Source: Paenibacillus campinasensis (GTDB lineage: Bacteria; Bacillota; Bacilli; Paenibacillales; Paenibacillaceae). From it: DNA of 64,000 nt. The translations under genes were made by a program, and so were the position numbers. This document shows, piece by piece, positions 33,514 to 42,038 of this stretch; the first letter of the stretch is position 1; each line of letters begins with the position of its first letter. The notes under the pieces were generated by a model, which was not told where the DNA came from, ran no database searches, and saw only the letters and a program-made list of their open reading frames with translations. Location of the stretch: NCBI RefSeq assembly GCF_002272015.1, contig NZ_NPBY01000030.1, positions 124,001 through 188,000 on the forward strand, written 5' to 3'.

Positions 33514-34434
33514 TTATGGTCCAAAAATATCCATGCTCAAGTAACGCTCACCTGTATCCGGAGCCATACATACCACCCGTTTCCCTGCTCCCAGCCGCTC
33601 CGCTACGCGGATCGCGGCAAATACCGAGGCCCCGGAGGACGGCCCGACCAGAATCCCTTCCTGACGAGCCAGGCTGCGGACCATCCCGATCGCTTCTTCA
33701 TCAGCAATCTGAATGATCTCATGATAGATCTCCGTATTTAAAATATCCGGCACAAATCCCGGGCTTGTGCCCACCAGCTTGTGCGGCCCCGGCTGTCCGC
33801 CAGACAGCACCGGCGAGCCCTGCGGCTCAACAACCGCAATATGCAGTTCCGGCAGATGCTTGCGCAATTCCTCCCCGGTGCCGGTAATCGTCCCGCCCGT
33901 TCCGGCGGTCGCCACAAAGGCATCCAGCCGCCCTTCCATCTGCTCCAGAATCTCCGGCGCCGTCGTGACTCTGTGAATGTCCGGGTTCGCCTGATTCTGG
34001 AACTGCTGCGGAATGAAGCTGCCAGGAATCTGTGCTCGCAGTTCCATCGCCTTGGCTATCGAGCCTGGCATGCGCTCGCTGCTCGGCGTCAGCACCACCT
34101 CTGCGCCATAGGCCTTCAGAATGTTGATCCGCTCCTTGGACATATTGTCCGGCATGACCAGAATAGCCCGATAGCCTTTCGCCGCCGCGATCATCGCCAG
34201 GCCGATGCCCGTATTGCCACTGGTCGGCTCAATGATGGTTCCTCCGGGAGCAAGCAAGCCCTGTTCCTCTGCGGTGCGGATCAAATTATACGCCGCCCGG
34301 TCCTTCACGCTGCCCGACGGATTGAATCTTTCCAGCTTGACATACACGTCGGCCGCACCCTGGGGCACCACGCGCTGGAGCCTTACCATCGGCGTCTGGC
34401 CGATCATCTCCACTACATTGTTATAAACGTCCAT
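33514..34434 (-). CDS. cysK: Cysteine synthase
   Basis: PLP enzyme making L-cysteine from O-acetylserine and sulfide. PLP Lys44 is in NPSGSVKDRAA, the substrate loop is EPTSGNTGIGLAM, the phosphate-binding loop is TAGTGGTITGTGE, and the C-terminal GPSSGASVFAA is present. The 306-residue length fits the CysK/CysM family. AAGGAG precedes the ATG. An OAS-TL-type enzyme is most likely, but CysM or a reverse transsulfuration paralogue (MccA-like) cannot be excluded. A TTGACA at 34504-34499 on the minus strand could be its -35 element. Confidence 0.94.
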   Translation of the reverse strand: MDVYNNVVEMIGQTPMVRLQRVVPQGAADVYVKLERFNPSGSVKDRAAYNLIRTAEEQGLLAPGGTIIEPTSGNTGIGLAMIAAAKGYRAILVMPDNMSKERINILKAYGAEVVLTPSSERMPGSIAKAMELRAQIPGSFIPQQFQNQANPDIHRVTTAPEILEQMEGRLDAFVATAGTGGTITGTGEELRKHLPELHIAVVEPQGSPVLSGGQPGPHKLVGTSPGFVPDILNTEIYHEIIQIADEEAIGMVRSLARQEGILVGPSSGASVFAAIRVAERLGAGKRVVCMAPDTGERYLSMDIFGP

Positions 34435-34731
34435 GCTCTTCTCCTTCTATACGGTCCTGGCAAAATTGATCCCGCTGCATCCTATCTTCGCCAAAATTTT
34501 GTCAAAGTGGTTCTACCTGTCTATCTACCATTGATGTTCTGCCCATTCCTATAAATACAATAACTTAACAAGGATTTTCTTTCATCTTAGAAAAGATGCC
34601 GCTTGCTTGTCAAACGAAAGGCGCAAGCAAATCTTTCATGCCACCCCGGGCATTGTGGTATTCTGTTCATATCAATTCCATTCATTTCAGCAGAACATGC
34701 TCCGGCTTTACATATAGAGGAGGCTTACCCG

Positions 34732-35598
34732 TTGAACAATTTGAACATGAATATCCCCTTCCGCTTACCCGAACACCAGCCGATACTTATACTGGACCGA
34801 ACCGCTGATCTATCCTCGATGGATGTCCTTCACCATTTTGCCATGGACGAGCTGCTCTGCAGCCAAACCGGGAATGGCGGGCCAGCCATCTGCCATCTAT
34901 GGCGGCATCCCCGCGCCTTTGTCATGGGCGTGCGGGACAGCCGCCTCCCCCATGCGCCGGAAGGCGATGCCTGGCTGCGTTCCCAGGGCTATAACACCGC
35001 GGTCCGCCACTCCGGCGGCGCAGCCGTTCCCCTGGACGCAGGCGTCGTGAATCTGTCCCTGATCCTGCCGTTCGATTCTACGGGCAAGGCTCCGGACTTC
35101 CACGACGACTTCGAGGTGATGGTGCAGCTGATCCGGGACGCGCTGCATTCTACCGAGGCGCAGGTGGACACCGGCGAGATCGCCGGCGCCTTCTGCCCCG
35201 GAACGTATGATCTCAGCATCGGTGGGCTTAAATTTTGCGGCATCGCCCAGCGCCGCCAGCGGCATGCCTTCATCATCCAGGCATTCATCATCGCCAGCGG
35301 CTCCGGCAGCGAGCGCGCCAGGCTCGTGCGCTCCTTCTACGACATCGCCGCCTCCGGCGCGGCTCCCGGCAGCTATCCGCTCGTGGAAGAGAGCAGTACC
35401 GCCAGTCTGGAAGAGCTCATCCCCGGGCAGGACGACGCCGTGAACAGCTTCACGCATGCAGTCAAGGACGTGGTCCGCCGGTGGCAATCTGGCTATGACC
35501 TGACCCAGGCGGCCGCCCGGTTCAAGCTGCCCTCTGCAGACGATGTCCGGGAGATGGCGGACAAGCTGCGGCAGCGGTATGCAGATAAGTTAAGTTAA
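34732..35598 (+). CDS. lipL: LipL-type octanoyl-[GcvH]:protein N-octanoyltransferase
   Basis: Transfers octanoyl groups from GcvH to E2 subunits in lipoate assembly of Bacillota. It is a BPL/LPL-fold protein with FAMDELL, LWRHPRAFVMGVRDSRLP, AVRHSGGAAVPLDAGVVNLSLI and GAFCPGTYDLSIGGLKFCGIAQRR. In the last, Cys155 corresponds to the catalytic Cys of B. subtilis LipL. A lipoate ligase or LipM would lack this Cys placement. The 288-residue length matches LipL. TTG at 34732 is chosen because GAGGAGG lies 8 nt before it; the open frame 43 codons upstream has no ribosome site. Confidence 0.88.
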   Translation: MNNLNMNIPFRLPEHQPILILDRTADLSSMDVLHHFAMDELLCSQTGNGGPAICHLWRHPRAFVMGVRDSRLPHAPEGDAWLRSQGYNTAVRHSGGAAVPLDAGVVNLSLILPFDSTGKAPDFHDDFEVMVQLIRDALHSTEAQVDTGEIAGAFCPGTYDLSIGGLKFCGIAQRRQRHAFIIQAFIIASGSGSERARLVRSFYDIAASGAAPGSYPLVEESSTASLEELIPGQDDAVNSFTHAVKDVVRRWQSGYDLTQAAARFKLPSADDVREMADKLRQRYADKLS

Positions 35599-35666
35599 AA
35601 AAACGGACTGGGGCTCGCAGGATTCTATCTTTATAAACGGAGAAATTCCAACACATAATGCAACCC

Positions 35667-35707
35667 TAACAAACAAGCTGGCCTCTACTTGGCCAGCTTG
35701 TTTGTTA
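35667..35707. terminator. Bidirectional terminator between lipL and the transglutaminase gene
   Basis: A perfect 17-bp stem (35667-35683 with 35691-35707) and a 7-nt loop between convergent genes. The arm ends are T/A-rich (TTGTTTGTTA). Confidence 0.75.
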
Positions 35708-35848
35708 GGAAGGATTCACCGAAAGACCCTCCAGGGGAGCATATCCTAATAGCTCTCAGATTCATGATATAAGTAAGTCATCTGTATAGTGAGCCAACCC
35801 CTTGCGGTGCCTCAGCGGCACCTCATTGCCAGTTCAGCTCCTTCAGCA

Positions 35849-38455
35849 CTAGCCGAGCGCCTTCAGCGTCTTCACAATGTCTGCTCCGATGCCGAGCTTG
35901 TAGCCCTCAGACATGTACCGGACTTGACGGCTCACATCCAGAACCAGCACGACCGGCCATTCCCGGCCCTGGAGATCAGGCACGGTTGCCTTCACCTCTT
36001 CCAGCAGTCCGCGGGCACCGTCCTCCTCTACCCGCAGCGTGGCCTGATCCGGCAGCCCATCCATATCCTGTGATGCCGGCGCTGCCTCGCTAAACAGCTT
36101 GATCGGCCCGCCCCAGTCTTCCAGCCGGTCAGACAGCTCTCTCAGTTCACGCAGTACATGCTTGGACGGCTCGCGCTCGGACTCCAGCCAGACCAGGACG
36201 ATGCCAGTGTGCTCGGCGGCCACACTGCCGCTGCCGGCACAATCTGTCCATACGCGGTCACTGACTTTGCCCCATACGGGCGCTTCAATCTCCTCTTCCC
36301 GGAATATCAGCGGTGCCTTCACTTCTTCACCCGGCGCAACGCTAAAGAAAGAGAGGCGCACCCGAACCGAACCGTCACCAAGCCGGGTTCCTGTCGTCAG
36401 CCGGTAATCTCCGCTCAGCACCTCGTAAGGCTTGTCGTATACATCCGTTTCCCCGAACGGAATCGACAGCGTACGATACCTGCCCTCCTCCAACCGGGCC
36501 AGCGTGAAATTGTAATGATACGTGGCCACGTCGGATGAAGCGTCCGCTGCCGGCTGATTCGGCGGCTGTACAAAACATACCTTCCCTTTCGCAGCCAGTT
36601 CAGCCGCCCCTGCCTCTGCAGCCTCCTGCCGGAGCCCCGCCGGGTCCAGCACCGCATCCTGCCAGCTTCCTGCCTGCCAGAACTGCGGCGTGCCGTTCAG
36701 CGGCTCCAGTCTGGCCGGGATGCCCAGGCTGCGCGCCGCCGCCACAAACGCGATATGCCGGCTCAGCCGATCCGCCACCTTCAGCCGGAAGGCACCAACG
36801 GGCGTTGCCATTCCTGAATAACGGTCCACATCGCTGGCTACCTGAATCAAGCTGCCAATGTGCTCGGCGAGCAGCTGCGGGCTCGCAGCATAGCGCGACT
36901 TCTCTTCCTCGGTAAAGGACTGCTGGAAGAACGCCCTGTACGGCGCAATCATTTCAAAGTGTACCCGCGGACATAGCACGTAAGCATCAAACAGCTCCGA
37001 ATCCGGAACGCGATCCACAAACGGCAGGGCGCCGTTCAGATGATCATGCAGCGACTCCCGGAACGTATCCGTCAGATCCTTCACCCGCAGGCTTTCCAGA
37101 AGCCGAAGTCCCAGCAGCCGGTGTTCAGGCTTGATCTCCTGCAGGAACAGAGCCAGCTCCTCCCCGTTCCCTTTCGACTGCTGCAGCACCGGCAGCAGCC
37201 GCTCCAGCGGCAGCGCCAGCTCCCCAGCCAGCTTGGCCGCATACGCCTCGGAGCAGAACGTGGCCTCATATGCCGAGCGAATGGCCGTTCCTTCCTTCAT
37301 CCGCTCCTCGTGGCGCCGGCGCATCTCTTCGCTGACGACCCGTTCTTCCCCTCCGGACACCGGCGGGGGTACCATATCCAGCTCCAGCACCTGACCGTAG
37401 TCCGGCTGCGAGTGAATGGTCAGCTCGAATTCCCCGGCCTCGGACACGCGGATATGCCGGAAGCCCCAGCCCTGCTCTCCACGGGCATGAACGAGCAGAT
37501 CGCCAAGTCCTGTCATCAGGGTGACACGCCCTTTAGCATCGGCCTTCTTGGTGACAATCGTGCTGAATTCAGCGAAGTTATACAGCTGGAAATTCACCTC
37601 TGCATTGATCGCCGGTCTCCCATCCTCATCCACAACATACACCGAGATCTCTTTCACTGGCGCATAATGGTCCAGCATATTGATCTCCGCATACCACGGA
37701 TGATCCGAGCAAATTTCCTCCGGACCATCATAATCAGCCGCTACCCGGGTGTTCACCAGCATCGCGCGCGTGGATGGTGAGCGGAACCAGCCTTCGTCCA
37801 GCACCGGCTCCGGCTCACAGGCGCCGATGAAATGCCAGGCGCCGTCCGCCCAGGCCTCCACCCAGGCATGGTTGGAGTCGCAGTGGGCCCAGCGCGGCGT
37901 ATATACCTGACGCGCCGGAATGCCGATGCTGCGCAGCGCGGTCACCGCCAGCGTGGATTGCTCCCCGCAGCGTCCGAGTGCGGTCCGCATCAGCGTCAGC
38001 GGCGAAACCGTCCGGGCATCGTTGCCCGTATAAGTCGCGCGCTCATGACACCAGTAGTTGGTCTCCAGCACCGCCTCCGACATCGACAGGCCTTGTACCC
38101 TCGGGGCCAGCTCATGGTGGATCACCATGCGGCTTTCGTCGATGTTCTCATTGTTGACGCGGTAAGGCAGCACGAAATGAACGAACAGCTCCTCCGGCAC
38201 CGACCGCCCCCATGGCATCTGCTCCCGAACCTCAAGCGCATGCCGAACGTGACGAAGAAAGAACGCCCCGTCATAATCGGCCAGGTCATGCAGCGGCATA
38301 TACGCATACAGAAATTTCAGCAGCAGCCGCTCTTCCTCCGTCAGCGGCTCACGAAAGACGCCGAACAGCTCCCGCTCCCGAAACTTCGCCCACTGCCTTT
38401 TGGCTGCAAATTTCTCTTCCATCACCTGCACATCAAATCCGTAGGTTGTATTCAT
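35849..38455 (-). CDS. Cytoplasmic transglutaminase-like protein
   Basis: An 868-residue protein without signal peptide. The transglutaminase-like core (about residues 90-230) has Cys163 in GRCGEQSTLA, His196 in SNHAWVEAW and an acidic partner region in GACEPEPVLD. After it comes a beta-rich, carboxypeptidase-regulatory-like segment (KEISVYVVDEDGRPAINAEVNFQLYNFAE, about 295-350). A long middle part follows, and a C-terminal stretch of about 110 residues (IVLVWLESEREPSKHVLRELREL to VVLVLDVSRQVRYMSEGYKLGIG) looks like a thioredoxin fold lacking a CxxC pair. The ATG overlaps the preceding stop (ATGA), with GGAGGG upstream. Likely a peptidase-type transglutaminase; substrate unknown. Confidence 0.85.
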   Translation of the reverse strand: MNTTYGFDVQVMEEKFAAKRQWAKFRERELFGVFREPLTEEERLLLKFLYAYMPLHDLADYDGAFFLRHVRHALEVREQMPWGRSVPEELFVHFVLPYRVNNENIDESRMVIHHELAPRVQGLSMSEAVLETNYWCHERATYTGNDARTVSPLTLMRTALGRCGEQSTLAVTALRSIGIPARQVYTPRWAHCDSNHAWVEAWADGAWHFIGACEPEPVLDEGWFRSPSTRAMLVNTRVAADYDGPEEICSDHPWYAEINMLDHYAPVKEISVYVVDEDGRPAINAEVNFQLYNFAEFSTIVTKKADAKGRVTLMTGLGDLLVHARGEQGWGFRHIRVSEAGEFELTIHSQPDYGQVLELDMVPPPVSGGEERVVSEEMRRRHEERMKEGTAIRSAYEATFCSEAYAAKLAGELALPLERLLPVLQQSKGNGEELALFLQEIKPEHRLLGLRLLESLRVKDLTDTFRESLHDHLNGALPFVDRVPDSELFDAYVLCPRVHFEMIAPYRAFFQQSFTEEEKSRYAASPQLLAEHIGSLIQVASDVDRYSGMATPVGAFRLKVADRLSRHIAFVAAARSLGIPARLEPLNGTPQFWQAGSWQDAVLDPAGLRQEAAEAGAAELAAKGKVCFVQPPNQPAADASSDVATYHYNFTLARLEEGRYRTLSIPFGETDVYDKPYEVLSGDYRLTTGTRLGDGSVRVRLSFFSVAPGEEVKAPLIFREEEIEAPVWGKVSDRVWTDCAGSGSVAAEHTGIVLVWLESEREPSKHVLRELRELSDRLEDWGGPIKLFSEAAPASQDMDGLPDQATLRVEEDGARGLLEEVKATVPDLQGREWPVVLVLDVSRQVRYMSEGYKLGIGADIVKTLKALG

Positions 38456-39504
38456 TCTCTCGCTCCCTCCTGCTCCGTCCATAACTTGCCGTCCTCCCGA
38501 ATGCATACCCGGCTGCGCCCATCGCTTGATCGGGCCGAGACCTGAAACAAGCTCGACGTGGTTTCAAGCTTCAGATCAAGCAGGCCGTCGTCCCAGCCCT
38601 TCTCCGCCTCGCCCAGCAATATGTCAAGCCGGTCACTAAAGACCCCATGCTCGGCGTAATAGTTCCGCTGCCGGTAGTACACCTTCCTCAGCAGACGCTT
38701 GATCCCTTCATCCGGCGGAAGCGCGAATTCCGCCTGCTCATGATCGGCGAACATCACATATCCCCACAGCTCCGGATAGTGCATATTGATAATCCCCATC
38801 GGGCTCCATACCCAGTTCTCCTCCGGCAGCGGTTTGCCGGTAGCCGGATCCAGCCTTTTCACATATTGACCGTCCTTGATTTCCACATGCCACTCCACCC
38901 GGGAGAAGTTCACCCGCCAGCATTCACCAGCCCTTGGCCCGCGCCCCTCCGGCGCACACTCCTTCAGGCTGCTCCATGGCATCGCTACCTCCAGGCTCCA
39001 TTTCCGGTTGTCGGCAGACGGGTTGTTGATTTCGCCCTCGATATAAACAGCGGTCTCCAGCCCATGAATATCCCATCCATTGATCGCCGGACCTCCGTCC
39101 CGATATGGCTTCGGCAGCAGCAAATCCCATACCGTATTCCATGCGTTGATCTCGAATTCGTAATAATTATGGGTATCGCCATCCGGATCAATAAAGATTT
39201 CAAAATCATTGTCATGGAAAATGACCGAATCCCGCTCAGTCAGCGTCGCCCATATTTCGTCTTCTTCCAGCTCGGCCCCCACATAGAAATAATCATCGTC
39301 CCATAGCATTTTGACTCGGGTCCGCTTAGGCGGTCTCGGCTTCAGCTCCCCCTCAATATCGACGAAATCCTCCGTCCATTCCGCCTTCTCCCAGAATGGC
39401 TTATCCAGGCGTCCATCCAGCTTCAGCTTCCCCGAAGCCCTTCGGCAAATGTAATGTTTTGGCTGCACCTCGATGCCCGGTTCAGGCACACCGCTGTAAT
39501 TCAT
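38452..39504 (-). CDS. CBM9-like carbohydrate-binding protein
   Basis: A 350-residue protein of the carbohydrate-binding family 9-like group: KLDGRLDKPFWEKAEWTEDFVDI, VKMLWDDDYFYVGAELEEDEIWA, FHDNDFEIFIDPDGDTHNYYEFEINAWNTVWDLLL and WSLEVAMPWSSL are its typical strands. No signal peptide is visible, so it is probably intracellular, unlike CBM9 modules of secreted xylanases. A C-terminal extension of about 100 residues carries RLLRKVYYRQRNYY. ATG at 39504 follows GGGAGGG by 7 nt. First gene of a two-gene operon with the transglutaminase, divergent from a membrane-anchored AraC regulator. Confidence 0.87.
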   Translation of the reverse strand: MNYSGVPEPGIEVQPKHYICRRASGKLKLDGRLDKPFWEKAEWTEDFVDIEGELKPRPPKRTRVKMLWDDDYFYVGAELEEDEIWATLTERDSVIFHDNDFEIFIDPDGDTHNYYEFEINAWNTVWDLLLPKPYRDGGPAINGWDIHGLETAVYIEGEINNPSADNRKWSLEVAMPWSSLKECAPEGRGPRAGECWRVNFSRVEWHVEIKDGQYVKRLDPATGKPLPEENWVWSPMGIINMHYPELWGYVMFADHEQAEFALPPDEGIKRLLRKVYYRQRNYYAEHGVFSDRLDILLGEAEKGWDDGLLDLKLETTSSLFQVSARSSDGRSRVCIREDGKLWTEQEGARE

Positions 39505-39621
39505 CACGATTCCCTCCCTCATCCTCCTCATCAATTTCTGCGAAAGTTGAATGCGGAGCATTGATTTATATCCCTAGTTCTCTTACTATTTTTAAATAAG
39601 AAGCTAACAGGAGGTACCTAC

Positions 39622-41937
39622 ATGAAGATGAAGTGGAATCACTTTAAATCCAAGCTACTCCTGAAATACACGCTATCCTACATCTCCATTTTCCTTATAC
39701 CTCTTGTTATATTGACGTTTATTATCTACCAGAATGCGACTGACACCCTCCGCTCCGAAATCGAACACACTAATGTAAATCAGCTTACGCAAGCGATGAC
39801 CGTCATCGACGAGCGCATGAAGGAACTGCACGAAATTGCCTCCCGGATTGCCTACGATGGCCAGCTCACACCCTATCTCGTGCATCATCCCTACTACAGC
39901 CGCGATGCGATCAGTACGCTGGAGAAGTACAAGGCTACCAGTTCCATCATCAACGAGCTGTTTCTTTATTTCCGTGGGGAAGACCTTATTTATTCGGCGA
40001 AGGGCCTGGAGGATTTGTCGGTGTTTCTTGGCCGCTACAAATTCCACAGCTGGAAAAAAGAAGACTTCATCAACGATCTGAACAACGTGCGTTTCCCGAC
40101 CATGCGGCCATCAGAGCTCGTAGACCGCAACGGGCAGCTGCAGCAATCGCTCATGGCGTATCTCGTGCCCATTACACCGAACAAGCCTTATCCTCATGGC
40201 ACGGTCATGTATCTCATTCCCGAGTCCAGCTTGACCGGACTGATCGACTCCATTCTGACCGACTACCAGGGGATGACCTACATCTTTGATGACAACGGCC
40301 ATGTGCTTGCTGCCAACCGCCACGGCGAGCCGGTTACCCCGGATGAGGTGAATGCCCTCTACCAGCTCACTTCCGGCATTCACAGCATTACGCTGAATCA
40401 GGAGCAGCACTCGGTCGTTTCCGTCAAGTCCGAAGACAACGGCTGGACCTACGTGACTGCGATGCCAAGCAAGCAGTTCCAGGAGCGCATTCTCCATATC
40501 CGCACCTTCATTCTGCTCGTATTCTCGGTGGTTGTGGTGATGGGGACACTGATCGCGATCCTGCTCGCAAGACGGCAGTATCACCCGATATCAGATCTAA
40601 TGGAGATCGTGAAATTGAAAACCCTTACCGAGCGATCTTCCGAGCCTCCGGCCAGCAACGAGCTGGATTGGATCAAAAAAACACTGCACAATTACATCAA
40701 GCGCATCGATATTCAGGAGCCTTATGCCCGGAACCAGTACTTGCTGATGCTGCTCAAATACGGCCATTCCCGGGATTATACGGCCGAGGTGCAGAGCATG
40801 CTCGGCATCCGGTTCCCGCACTCGCATTATTTTGTCATACATATTAGCTGGGACCAGACAGCCAAGGCCGAACCGCATGATGCCGAACTGCAAGAGGAGC
40901 CTGTACCGTCTATCGTGCCGCTCTTTACCGATATCAGCATTCCTGAGCATGCCGCTTCTGCCTATGGCGTCGAGCTTCCGCAGCCAGAGCAGCTCGCCTT
41001 GATCATCGGCTTTGACGCCGATAACGAAGACCCGAGCGTATTGTACGAGCGCAGAGTTCAAATCGTGGAAGCCGTGCGGTCGAGAATACGAAGCAACTCG
41101 CCGGTCCCTCTCGCGATCGGGGTAGGGACAGCCTACACCAGTCCCGAGCAATTGCATCAATCCTATATCGAAGCCTCATCGGCACTTGATTTCTGCATGC
41201 TGAACAACCAGGAAAGCACCGGCTTCTTCGATAAATTATCCGAGGTGCAGGACCCTGCCTTCTGGATACCGAAGGATCTGCTGCTGAAGCTCAACCAGAG
41301 CCTGAAGCAGGGCAGCTACAAGGTTGCCGCGCAGACGATTCACACGGCGATCGCCAGCCTCAAGACCGAGAAGATCCCGGTGGCGCTGCTGCGGTGCATC
41401 TGCTTTGACATTATGAATACGATGCTGAAGATGGCCTCGGAGCTTGGCATTCATCATGTGGTGAAGCAGCTCCCTCAGCTGACCTCCTTCGATTCTCTCG
41501 AGGAGCTGGAGAAGAAGCTGAATGTGCTTGCCGCTGAAATCTGTGATCATGTCGAGCGAAAAAGCGTATACGAGGAGAACACCCTGCTCAACAAAATCAT
41601 CGCTTACATCGACGAGAACTTCACTGATTATACGCTGAGCCTGGGCACCATCTCAGCCAAATTCTCCATCTCGGCATCCTATTTCAGCCGTTCCTTCAAA
41701 GAGAAGGTAGGCACCAATTTCTCGCAATATATATGGCAGAAGCGAATGGACGAAGTGATCCGCCAGCTGATTCAGACCAGCGATCCGCTCAAGGACATCA
41801 TCACCCGGGTCGGTTATCTGGATACACCGAACTTCATCCGCAAGTTCAAGAAAGAGATGGGCTGTACGCCGGGACAGTACCGCAAGCAGTACGGGAACAG
41901 CGGCGCGGCCGAGCTTGCCGATGATGAAGAGGACTAG
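39622..41937 (+). CDS. Membrane-anchored AraC-family regulator
   Basis: A 771-residue one-component sensor. Membrane helix 1 at about 16-35 (YISIFLIPLVILTFIIYQN), an extracellular Cache-like sensing region to about 295, helix 2 at about 297-318 (TFILLVFSVVVVMGTLIAILL), a cytoplasmic linker, and a C-terminal AraC double helix-turn-helix (about 650-755; YIDENFTDYTLSLGTISAKFSISASYFSRSFKEKVG and GYLDTPNFIRKFKKEMGCTPGQYRKQY). AGGAGG lies before the ATG. Paenibacillus uses such regulators for saccharide loci. Neighbours are the divergent CBM9/transglutaminase operon and the convergent Lpl-type importer; either could be its target. Confidence 0.93.
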   Translation: MKMKWNHFKSKLLLKYTLSYISIFLIPLVILTFIIYQNATDTLRSEIEHTNVNQLTQAMTVIDERMKELHEIASRIAYDGQLTPYLVHHPYYSRDAISTLEKYKATSSIINELFLYFRGEDLIYSAKGLEDLSVFLGRYKFHSWKKEDFINDLNNVRFPTMRPSELVDRNGQLQQSLMAYLVPITPNKPYPHGTVMYLIPESSLTGLIDSILTDYQGMTYIFDDNGHVLAANRHGEPVTPDEVNALYQLTSGIHSITLNQEQHSVVSVKSEDNGWTYVTAMPSKQFQERILHIRTFILLVFSVVVVMGTLIAILLARRQYHPISDLMEIVKLKTLTERSSEPPASNELDWIKKTLHNYIKRIDIQEPYARNQYLLMLLKYGHSRDYTAEVQSMLGIRFPHSHYFVIHISWDQTAKAEPHDAELQEEPVPSIVPLFTDISIPEHAASAYGVELPQPEQLALIIGFDADNEDPSVLYERRVQIVEAVRSRIRSNSPVPLAIGVGTAYTSPEQLHQSYIEASSALDFCMLNNQESTGFFDKLSEVQDPAFWIPKDLLLKLNQSLKQGSYKVAAQTIHTAIASLKTEKIPVALLRCICFDIMNTMLKMASELGIHHVVKQLPQLTSFDSLEELEKKLNVLAAEICDHVERKSVYEENTLLNKIIAYIDENFTDYTLSLGTISAKFSISASYFSRSFKEKVGTNFSQYIWQKRMDEVIRQLIQTSDPLKDIITRVGYLDTPNFIRKFKKEMGCTPGQYRKQYGNSGAAELADDEED

Positions 41938-41986
41938 TCCTTATCCGAGCTGCTCACTGCTCATATCGGAATATCGATATATAGGA

Positions 41987-42021
41987 AGCAACTCCCCGGT
42001 TCAAGGGGGAGTTGCTTTTTT
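41987..42021 (+). terminator. Terminator of the AraC gene
   Basis: AGCAACTCCCC pairs with GGGGAGTTGCT around an 8-nt loop, then TTTTTT. It may also stop the convergent importer operon, though the T-run on that strand is poor. Confidence 0.9.
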
Positions 42022-42038
42022 AGATCACCCATTTTAGT

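Noticed and set aside
34440-34600. T-box or sulfur-responsive riboswitch upstream of cysK
   Set aside because: No T-box sequence, no S-box core and no terminator in the leader; only a possible promoter.
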